From Fen-1258 sp964595365 (GTDB lineage Bacteria > Bacteroidota > Ignavibacteria > Ignavibacteriales > Melioribacteraceae): a DNA stretch of 5,024 bases. The stretch covers positions 1-5,024 of the forward strand of contig CAZQQC010000160.1 of the NCBI GenBank assembly GCA_964595365.1, read 5' to 3'. The position numbers and the translations under genes are program-made. The notes under the pieces were generated by a model, which worked only from the letters and a program-made list of their open reading frames with translations, made no database searches and had not been told where the DNA came from. This document shows, in pieces, positions 1 through 5,024 of this stretch. How positions within the stretch are numbered: the stretch's first letter is position 1; every line of letters starts with the position of its first letter.

Positions 1-386
1 GTTATATTTTGATCTGCTCTTAAACGATATACACCTGTAAGATGAGTAGCTTCATAATTAAAATATTGCAACTGCTTGTTTAAATAGATTGATCGTATCT
101 CCGGATTTTTTGCAAGAGCCGAAACTTGAGCGGGAGTTACAATTGCACCGGCCATGGGCAAAGCCTGAAAACTAAATCCGTTAAGAATACCTTCTTGCTT
201 TAGAAAAAATAATTGAGCTGGAGATATAGAGCCCTTACCCTCGAAAGTTATAATAACCTCAATCTGGGAAGCGCCTCCAGCTATAGCTTTTTCAAGGTTG
301 GGATCGATTACAGCTTGTGCGTTGATTAGTTTTGCCGAAAAAAGTAGCAGAAGAGCGAAAAGAATGGTTCGTAATGTGCCTTTCAT
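1..386 (-). CDS. Secreted subtilisin-like (S8) serine peptidase, N-terminal part only
   Basis: The frame opens with ATG at 384-386 and stays open for 128 codons to the left edge, so the C-terminal part lies outside the window. Residues 1-25 form a Sec signal peptide: basic start (MKGTLR), hydrophobic core (ILFALLLLF) and an AQA-type cleavage region at 23-25; there is no lipobox cysteine. Residues about 41-105 resemble an inhibitor_I9-type subtilase propeptide: a beta strand (QIEVIITFEG), then FSFQALPMAGAIVTPAQVSA and NPEIRSIYLNK, the pattern in which the propeptide ends with a strand just before the mature enzyme. The following stretch, with THLTGVYRLRAD near 115-125, fits the lead-in to an S8 catalytic domain. 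The catalytic Asp/His/Ser are not in view, so peptidase activity is inferred from the propeptide. The start is fixed by GGAGG six bases upstream. It could instead be a protein carrying only a propeptide-like domain, but that is less likely. Confidence 0.72.
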   Translation of the reverse strand, partial: MKGTLRTILFALLLLFSAKLINAQAVIDPNLEKAIAGGASQIEVIITFEGKGSISPAQLFFLKQEGILNGFSFQALPMAGAIVTPAQVSALAKNPEIRSIYLNKQLQYFNYEATHLTGVYRLRADQNI

Positions 387-392
387 TTTATT

Positions 393-397
393 CCTCC
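393..397 (-). promoter_or_regulatory. Ribosome binding site of the S8 peptidase gene
   Basis: Read on the minus strand, GGAGG lies six bases before the ATG at 386, within an A/T-rich leader. It is the strongest Shine-Dalgarno match in the window and fixes the peptidase start. Confidence 0.8.
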
Positions 398-490
398 AAA
401 ATATTTTTATTAAAAAAATTTGTTGGAAATTTAATGGAAGAGCATTTGCTATGTTAGCGCTTACTTCGTGATTTTAAAGTAAAGATTCAC

Positions 491-506
491 GTTACAACTT
501 TGTAAC
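491..506. repeat. Perfect palindrome GTTACAA-CT-TTGTAAC, possible operator
   Basis: Two perfect 7-base arms are separated by two bases, centred about 112 bases upstream of the peptidase ATG, in the 245-base gap between the receiver gene and the peptidase gene. The short spacer argues against an RNA hairpin and fits a dimeric regulator site. On the minus strand a poor promoter-like arrangement follows (TTGTAA, 15 bases, TAAAAT), with the -35-like hexamer overlapping the right arm; the spacing is short, so I do not call it a promoter. The rest of 387-631 shows no ORF, no RNA gene and no GC-rich hairpin with a T-run that would end the receiver transcript. The palindrome is seen directly; its role as an operator is inference. 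Confidence 0.4.
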
Positions 507-631
507 AATTTCTATGACAAGAATTTAGTTCGAATTCCCGCATATTTGTACCTGATCGAAACATTAAAATTTTATCTCTGTGTTCTGTATCACGAATTTC
601 CCGGAGGTCATCTTGACAAAAAAATATTTAG

Positions 632-991
632 TCAATTCTTAAAACCTTGCAGCGTGTCTCTCAAGTCTAAAAACTCGGTAGCTTTATCGAAGAAGTAAGA
701 AGCTCCTTTTTCTCGCGCTTCTTCTCTATAAGAAGGTAAATCATAATTGGTAAGAATAATAATGATTGGCGAATAAGTTGTTCGATCTATCGAGTCTAAA
801 ATATCGAATGCTGTTCCGTCCGGCAGTTTAATATCTAATAACAACACTTCGGGAGTTTCCCCGGAAATTATTTCTTTTGCTTGATGTAAAGTCTCTGCCT
901 GCAGCACTTTGGTAAAATCTGTTTTTGAAGCTATTAGTCTTAAAATTCTATCTCTAATTTCTTTTGAGTCGTCAACAATTAATATCTTCAT
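632..991 (-). CDS. Single-domain (receiver-only) response regulator
   Basis: A 119-residue CheY-like protein made of one REC domain and nothing else. Visible conserved residues are the acidic pair D7-D8 (ILIVDDS), phosphoacceptor D53 (LLLDIKLPDG), the switch threonine T81 (ILTNY) and the invariant lysine K103 (FFDKATEF), so it should be phosphorylatable. The C-terminal FFDK-x-TEF pattern recalls a group of short receivers that I know from loci with NarL-type regulators; this is from memory, not a search. There is no DNA-binding or enzymatic output, so it probably acts by protein contact or as a phosphate sink. The ATG at 989-991 is preferred: the receiver fold begins exactly there (MKILIVDD), a weak GGGG lies a few bases upstream, and a promoter sits at 1014-1042. 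The frame is open upstream to a TTG at 1067-1069, but those 26 extra residues have no family counterpart. It lies 186 bases after the LuxR-type regulator, same strand. Confidence 0.88.
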   Translation of the reverse strand: MKILIVDDSKEIRDRILRLIASKTDFTKVLQAETLHQAKEIISGETPEVLLLDIKLPDGTAFDILDSIDRTTYSPIIIILTNYDLPSYREEAREKGASYFFDKATEFLDLRDTLQGFKN

Positions 992-1013
992 ATTTGCCCC
1001 AAACTTAAGAGGA

Positions 1014-1042
1014 ATGATAATATTTTTGATATCGAATGTTAA
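1014..1042 (-). promoter_or_regulatory. Sigma70-like promoter of the receiver-only gene
   Basis: On the minus strand, TTAACA (1037-1042) and TATCAT (1014-1019) are separated by exactly 17 bases; each hexamer matches five of six consensus positions. Transcription would begin near 1006, giving a leader of roughly 15 bases before the ATG at 991. This means the receiver gene can be expressed apart from the kinase/regulator operon upstream. It also excludes the more upstream TTG as the start for this transcript. If the organism uses the Bacteroidota-type primary sigma factor, which favours a different -10 pattern, the match could be fortuitous in such AT-rich DNA. Confidence 0.45.
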
Positions 1043-1062
1043 GAGCGATTCGGTTGTTTTTT

Positions 1063-1104
1063 TTGCCAAATTATTTACGGCATTGTTGCCACAATTATTG
1101 CGGC
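1063..1104. repeat. Tandem pair of related GCC-N11-GGC elements, 23-base period
   Basis: Copy A is at 1065-1081 and copy B at 1088-1104 (plus strand gccaaattatttacggc and gccacaattattgcggc). They are identical at 12 of 17 ungapped positions, including gcca at one end and cggc at the other, and both are preceded by TT. Copy B is nearly a full dyad (GCCACAAT / ATTGCGGC, one mismatch); in a minus-strand transcript that mismatch becomes a G-U pair, so it could also fold as a small hairpin. The pair lies just upstream of the -35 element of the receiver-gene promoter, about 60 to 100 bases before the presumed transcription start. The two-turn spacing puts both on nearly the same helix face, as expected for activator sites. 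No T-run follows on the minus strand, so it is not a convincing terminator for the upstream operon. Confidence 0.45.
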
Positions 1105-1177
1105 GAAAGGTTTTTAAGATGGTTTTGTTTTTACTTTTGTATATCCAATAAAAAAGGGAGTTTATTGCTTGTACGAT

Positions 1178-1807
1178 TTATTCAATGAGATTATGCTCAA
1201 TTGCATAACGTATTATTTCTGCATTTGTACTAAAGTTCATTTTCTCCATCATACGGGATCTGTAGGATGTTATTGTGTTAACGCTAAGCATCAGTTCTTC
1301 GGCAATCTGCCCTACAGATTTACCTTTGGCAATTAAGCGGAAGATTTCAAATTCACGATTCGACAAAGTTTCGTGAGGAAGTTTGTCAATTTCCTTATCA
1401 ATGCTGTCTGCCAGGTGTTCTGCAAGGGTTGAACTTATGTATCTGCCGCCGCTGTTAATTTTTTTTACTGCGTTTACTAATTCTTTAGCGGCAGCTTCTT
1501 TTGATAAATAGCCGGAAGCACCTGACTTTAAGGCTCTCAAAGCAAATCTTTCCTCGGGGTGCATACTTAAAATTAATACCCGTATATGAGGGTTAATATT
1601 TTTTATATCGGCAATAATATCTAAACCACTTCTGCCGGGAAGTGTAATATCCAAAATTACCAAATCAACTTCGTTTTCATGAAGAACTTTGAAAAGTTCT
1701 GCTGCACTGTTTGCTTCGCCAACCAATTTTAAATCCGATTCTTTGAGAAGAACTTTTTTCAATCCTTCCCTTACCAACTCGTGGTCATCAACAATCACTA
1801 TTTTCAT
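1178..1807 (-). CDS. NarL/FixJ-family response regulator, REC plus LuxR HTH
   Basis: A 209-residue DNA-binding response regulator of the usual length for the family. The REC domain is at about 1-118, with D7-D8 (IVDDHE), phosphoacceptor D53 (VILDITLPGRSG), S81 (LILSMH) and K103 (YLSKEA). After a linker comes a LuxR/GerE helix-turn-helix at about 146-207: the family signature LSNREFEIFRLIAKGKSVGQ, then IAEELMLS, and the recognition helix around VNTITSYRSRMMEKM. All key residues are present, so it should dimerise and bind DNA on phosphorylation. The gene begins 22 bases after the kinase stop, with a good ribosome site at 1813-1817, so the two are co-transcribed and the kinase is its obvious phosphodonor: HisKA_3 kinases typically pair with LuxR-type regulators. 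Targets are unknown; the tandem elements at 1063-1104 are a candidate. I assign no gene symbol, because many paralogues (NarL, DegU, LiaR, UvrY) look alike at this level. Confidence 0.95.
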   Translation of the reverse strand: MKIVIVDDHELVREGLKKVLLKESDLKLVGEANSAAELFKVLHENEVDLVILDITLPGRSGLDIIADIKNINPHIRVLILSMHPEERFALRALKSGASGYLSKEAAAKELVNAVKKINSGGRYISSTLAEHLADSIDKEIDKLPHETLSNREFEIFRLIAKGKSVGQIAEELMLSVNTITSYRSRMMEKMNFSTNAEIIRYAIEHNLIE

Positions 1808-1812
1808 TACAT

Positions 1813-1817
1813 CCTCT
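1813..1817 (-). promoter_or_regulatory. Ribosome binding site of the LuxR-type regulator
   Basis: AGAGG on the minus strand, five bases before the ATG at 1805-1807 and inside the 22-base gap after the kinase stop. It supports this start and tight operon coupling. Confidence 0.75.
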
Positions 1818-1829
1818 TTTTATTGGTTC

Positions 1830-4800
1830 TCATGAAAGTAACGGTACTTCAAGGCTAACTTTTGTTCCCTTTTTTTCTTCACCCGAAATAAAAACATTGC
1901 CGCCAATAAATTTTGCTCTTTCTTTCATGCCGGTAATTCCGATTGATGAGATATCGAAAAGTTGTTCTTTTGTTATTCCTTTGCCGTTATCCTGGATTTC
2001 TAAAAGTAGTTTGTCTTTAAGCACTTGCATCTTTGCCGCAACTAATGAAGCACTGGAATGACGCGCAACATTTGTAAGTGCCTCTTGAAAAATTCTGAAT
2101 ACAGCTATTGCTTTTTCATTTTCTATGTCTAATTTTTTAATACTACTCTCAAAAGTGCAACGGGTCTTATGTCTTTTCTCAAATTCTTTTGCTTGCCATT
2201 CCAGTGCAGCAACTAATCCTAAATGATCTAAAACATCCGGCCTGAGTTCAGTTGCAATGTATTTCACAGTATTAATAAGACGATCGACCATTTTTTCAAT
2301 TTGTAGCAGTTGTTTTCTTATTTCTTCTACTGAAAAATTTTGTTTAACTCTTAAATCGTCCTGCATCAAGGTTAAATCCATCTTAACAGCTGTTAAAACC
2401 TGTCCAAGCTCGTCGTGAATTTCCCGTGCTATATATGAGCGTTCTTCTTCTCTTGCAGCTTCAAGGCTAGCCGAAAGAGCTCTCAATCGTTCTCTGGAAT
2501 TAATTAATTCATTCTCAACTCTTTTAAATTCTGTAACATCCAAACATGAACCATAAATAGTTTTCACTTTCTCTTCGAGGTCGGTAAGGACTATTCCTTT
2601 GGTAAATAATATTCGTGTGTTACCATCCGGTCTTATTATTCTTTCATAATATTCAAAAGGTATGCGGAATTCTTTTGCCGAGTTAATAGTTGCAAGAATA
2701 TTATTGGCATCGTCAGGGTGTACTAATTTAATTATTGAGTCGAACTTCCCGTCAAAATTTTCCGGCTGAATTCCGTATATGCTGTAAAGTTCGGGCGAAC
2801 AACTAACTTTATTAGTCTCTTGATCCCATTCCCAGCTTCCAAGATGAGCAATTTCTTCGGCGTGGTTCATCATCAATTTGTTTTTGTTAAGTAATTCTTC
2901 ATATTTCTTTCTCTTTGTAATATCCGTAATAATTGATACTATGCCAACAATATTTCCTTCAGAATTTCTTTTATAATCCCAATCAATCTGAACATCAATT
3001 ACGTGGCCTTCCTTCGTAATATTTTTCGTTTGATCAGTTGTAGGAACAGGTTTATTAGAAATTTTGTATTCAAAATATTCTTTTATTTTTTGTTGACCTT
3101 GTGATGACGGATGAGTTTCCCATGTTTTTTTACCGAGAAGTTCACCCGGATTGTATCCAAGCATTTTTTCATAGGCAGAATTAGCAAAAGTAATATTACC
3201 TTCTAGGTCGTTTTCACTTACGCCATGGGGTATTGTTTCAACGACAATCCGGAAATGCTCTTCTCTATCTTTAAGTTCCTGTTCGTTTAGTTTTCTTTCC
3301 GTAACATCACGAAAGACGCTCAGCAGCAGAGAATTACTATGTTCAATATCAATAAAAGTAAATGTGCCTTCAAGGTAAATTGTTTTTCCTGATGATAGTA
3401 CAAGTCTCTGTTCAAGATGCGATGGGAAACTTCTTTCTTTGAAATGCGCAACATAGTTTTGAATCATACGTTCTTTATTCTTTTCCCCGGAATAAGTGAT
3501 TGTGATCGGTTGCCCTACAATGTCTTCGGCTTTCATTTCTACTATTTTACAAAATGCTTTGTTAACAGCAATAATAAATCCATTATTATCGGTCAGCCGC
3601 ATTCCTTCTGCAGAGCTTTCCCATACAGAGCGGAATCGAATCTCTGAAGAACGCATTGCTTTTTCTGTTTCTTTGAGCCCGGTTATATCTGTCAGTGTCC
3701 CTTCGTAATATGTAACTCCATTTTTATCAACAAGAAGGTGAGCGTTTTCTCTCACAATCAAAAAATTACCATCCTTACGTTTAAGATGAAGCTCGATTCC
3801 GCGCAGTTTTTTAGTGGTTTCTAATTCCTTAATCCAAAATTTTCTTTCTTCCGGATTTAGATACAATTCTTTTACTATATCAGCGTTCAATAATTCTTCC
3901 TTGGAATTATAACCAAGCATTTGCACTAAAGTATTATTTGCATTTATAAGCTTACCATCTGGAGTACTAAGGTAAATTCCGTCCGGAACATTTTCGAAGA
4001 GCCAGCGGAATTTTTCTTCGGATTCGCGCAACGCTTCTTCAGCTTGTTTGTGTTCCGTGATATCGCGTACAATTAAAATCTTTCCAGATTCAAAATTGCC
4101 GTACAAAATTCCGGTTTGAGAGAGAGAAAGAGTTTTTAATTCGTAACCGGATGCATAGGTTGTTTCAACGTCTGTAAAATTTTTCGTTAGATTATAATTG
4201 GGAAATAAATTGGTGATTCTTATTTCCGAATTAGAAGCCATATTAAAACCGAATAATTTTTCGGCAAAAGTATTCATCAAAGTTATTTCACCGTTTCTGC
4301 TTAAAATAAAAACAGCAGCTCTCATATTGTCAAACAATGCGCGTGCAATATCTTCAACGCTTGGTGTAAATAATCTGTACTTTATAACTGCCACCAAAAT
4401 GAAATATGATTGCACAACTGTTGTCGATTCTCCTACTTGAACTATCTCATGGTTATGAAATATGCGGGGAATTATGACGTTGGAAATCAATCCAAGTATT
4501 AGACTAATTAGTGAACCGATAAATATTAAAATCAGCGATTTCTTATAAATATAATCTGAAGTTGTTTTTACTTTTACAATAATCATGTACACTGAATAGA
4601 TGGCTGGCAGAACAATAGCTACTAAAATTGCCGGAAAATAAAGAATGCCTTCGATCCTATCGTAACCCCATGCCGTTTTAATATAACTTGCTAAAACTAA
4701 ATCTGTAGTTAAGCTTATAAAAATAGTTGTGAAAACGGAAGTAGAGGCAACGTAATAGACGAAATCTTTTTTCCTTCCGACAAATGTGTAGGTAAAATTC

Positions 4801-5024
4801 AAAAACCAAAACGTGGGGGAAAGACTCATAATCGAATCAATTTTTAGGAGAGGCATAATATATTCTGCAGGTAGTGGCTGACGCAGAATAATCTCGATTA
4901 TAATCCAGAAAGTTAAATTTGTAGAGTAGATCAAAAACGATTTATTAACCGGCCTCTCCTTTCTGTTGATAAATATATAACCCCATACAGCCCCGTTAAA
5001 TAGAAGTGCAACTATTGGTATAAT
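1830..5024 (-). CDS. Membrane sensor histidine kinase: 7TM, five PAS, HisKA_3, HATPase; N-terminus cut by window edge
   Basis: There are 1064 codons before the stop, open to the right edge, so the true start is not in view. Numbering from the first visible residue, about 1-220 is a seven-span membrane region like the 7TM histidine-kinase N-terminal domain (spans near 1-19, 31-47, 62-82, 88-111, 127-150, 163-186, 202-218). Five PAS domains follow: about 224-324, 334-450, 461-577, 588-704 and 720-836. Each ends in a DIT/DVT motif followed by a charged coiled-coil-like linker (e.g. EEALRESEEKFR); the last has the WEWD start of a PAS_3 fold. I see no LOV or haem signature, so the ligand is unknown. 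HisKA_3 is at about 857-925, with REIHDELGQ: phosphoacceptor H870 (codon 2415-2417) and the HDxxxQ residues D871 and Q875 used for kinase/phosphatase activity. HATPase_c at about 971-1062 has the N box (FQEALTN), DNGKG, GMKER and GTKV. There is no receiver domain, so it is not a hybrid kinase. It likely phosphorylates the adjacent LuxR-type regulator. Confidence 0.95.
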   Translation of the reverse strand: MIPIVALLFNGAVWGYIFINRKERPVNKSFLIYSTNLTFWIIIEIILRQPLPAEYIMPLLKIDSIMSLSPTFWFLNFTYTFVGRKKDFVYYVASTSVFTTIFISLTTDLVLASYIKTAWGYDRIEGILYFPAILVAIVLPAIYSVYMIIVKVKTTSDYIYKKSLILIFIGSLISLILGLISNVIIPRIFHNHEIVQVGESTTVVQSYFILVAVIKYRLFTPSVEDIARALFDNMRAAVFILSRNGEITLMNTFAEKLFGFNMASNSEIRITNLFPNYNLTKNFTDVETTYASGYELKTLSLSQTGILYGNFESGKILIVRDITEHKQAEEALRESEEKFRWLFENVPDGIYLSTPDGKLINANNTLVQMLGYNSKEELLNADIVKELYLNPEERKFWIKELETTKKLRGIELHLKRKDGNFLIVRENAHLLVDKNGVTYYEGTLTDITGLKETEKAMRSSEIRFRSVWESSAEGMRLTDNNGFIIAVNKAFCKIVEMKAEDIVGQPITITYSGEKNKERMIQNYVAHFKERSFPSHLEQRLVLSSGKTIYLEGTFTFIDIEHSNSLLLSVFRDVTERKLNEQELKDREEHFRIVVETIPHGVSENDLEGNITFANSAYEKMLGYNPGELLGKKTWETHPSSQGQQKIKEYFEYKISNKPVPTTDQTKNITKEGHVIDVQIDWDYKRNSEGNIVGIVSIITDITKRKKYEELLNKNKLMMNHAEEIAHLGSWEWDQETNKVSCSPELYSIYGIQPENFDGKFDSIIKLVHPDDANNILATINSAKEFRIPFEYYERIIRPDGNTRILFTKGIVLTDLEEKVKTIYGSCLDVTEFKRVENELINSRERLRALSASLEAAREEERSYIAREIHDELGQVLTAVKMDLTLMQDDLRVKQNFSVEEIRKQLLQIEKMVDRLINTVKYIATELRPDVLDHLGLVAALEWQAKEFEKRHKTRCTFESSIKKLDIENEKAIAVFRIFQEALTNVARHSSASLVAAKMQVLKDKLLLEIQDNGKGITKEQLFDISSIGITGMKERAKFIGGNVFISGEEKKGTKVSLEVPLLS

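Noticed and set aside
531..603. Near-identical short stretches cgaattcccg (531-540) and cgaatttcccg (593-603)
   Set aside because: Only ten bases with an indel, 62 bases apart, with no promoter relation; chance is a sufficient explanation.
613..641. Plus-strand TTGACA with a 17-base gap to TTCTTA, and a GGAGG at 603-607
   Set aside because: The -10 match is poor and no plus-strand gene follows; the GGAGG leads only to a frame of a few codons.
992..1069. Upstream TTG start giving the receiver protein 26 extra N-terminal residues
   Set aside because: The REC fold starts at the ATG at 991, and the promoter at 1014-1042 would place the TTG outside the transcript.
909..1151. Plus-strand open frame of 80 codons across the receiver gene and the adjacent gap
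   Set aside because: Most of it is antisense to the well-supported receiver gene, and its translation is low-complexity hydrophobic with no family resemblance.
1146..1167. Inverted repeat CAATAAA-N8-TTTATTG just after the LuxR-type regulator stop, as a terminator
   Set aside because: The stem is almost all A/T and is not followed by a T-run on the minus strand, so it is too weak to call.
3417..3708. Two overlapping plus-strand open frames inside the kinase gene
   Set aside because: They lie wholly antisense to the conserved PAS coding region and show no domain; typical shadow frames.
4198..4440. Plus-strand open frame of 80 codons inside the kinase gene
   Set aside because: Antisense to the first PAS and the end of the membrane domain; no recognisable protein features.
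1..5024. CRISPR arrays, tRNA/rRNA genes, insertion sequences or phage attachment sites
   Set aside because: No repeat-spacer pattern, cloverleaf, transposase or terminal inverted repeats were seen on reading both strands; the dense, intact regulator genes leave little room for them.

Overview
The window is AT-rich, and every gene I can support lies on the minus strand, so the biological order runs from right to left. It carries a two-component signalling locus: the histidine kinase (1830-5024, start beyond the right edge), a NarL/LuxR-type response regulator (1178-1807), a receiver-only response regulator (632-991), and the beginning of a secreted subtilisin-like serine peptidase (1-386, continuing past the left edge). 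The low GC, the 7TM-plus-many-PAS kinase, the strong Shine-Dalgarno sites on some genes and the secreted S8 peptidase suggest a free-living Gram-negative bacterium of the Bacteroidota/Ignavibacteriota/Chlorobi assemblage. This is an impression from protein style, not a proven placement.

Region by region (minus strand, upstream to downstream): 5024-1830 is one continuous reading frame for a hybrid-free membrane kinase with seven predicted membrane spans, five PAS domains, a HisKA_3 dimerisation/phosphoacceptor domain and a HATPase domain. After 22 bases comes the 209-residue DNA-binding response regulator, clearly in the same operon. A 186-base gap (992-1177) follows. It holds a good sigma70-like promoter for the next gene and, just upstream of it, a pair of related 17-base GCC-N11-GGC elements with a 23-base period. 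Then comes the 119-residue single-domain receiver protein. A 245-base gap (387-631) with one perfect 7-bp-arm palindrome precedes the peptidase gene, whose start has a strong GGAGG ribosome binding site.

Inferred working model: the membrane/PAS kinase senses an unknown signal, autophosphorylates on its histidine (codon at 2415-2417) and passes phosphate to the LuxR-type regulator. That regulator may act on the tandem elements in front of the receiver-only gene, whose product could be a second phosphate acceptor or a protein-interaction output. Whether the peptidase is part of the regulon is unknown. The families themselves are well known. The less ordinary material is the regulatory DNA between the two regulator genes.
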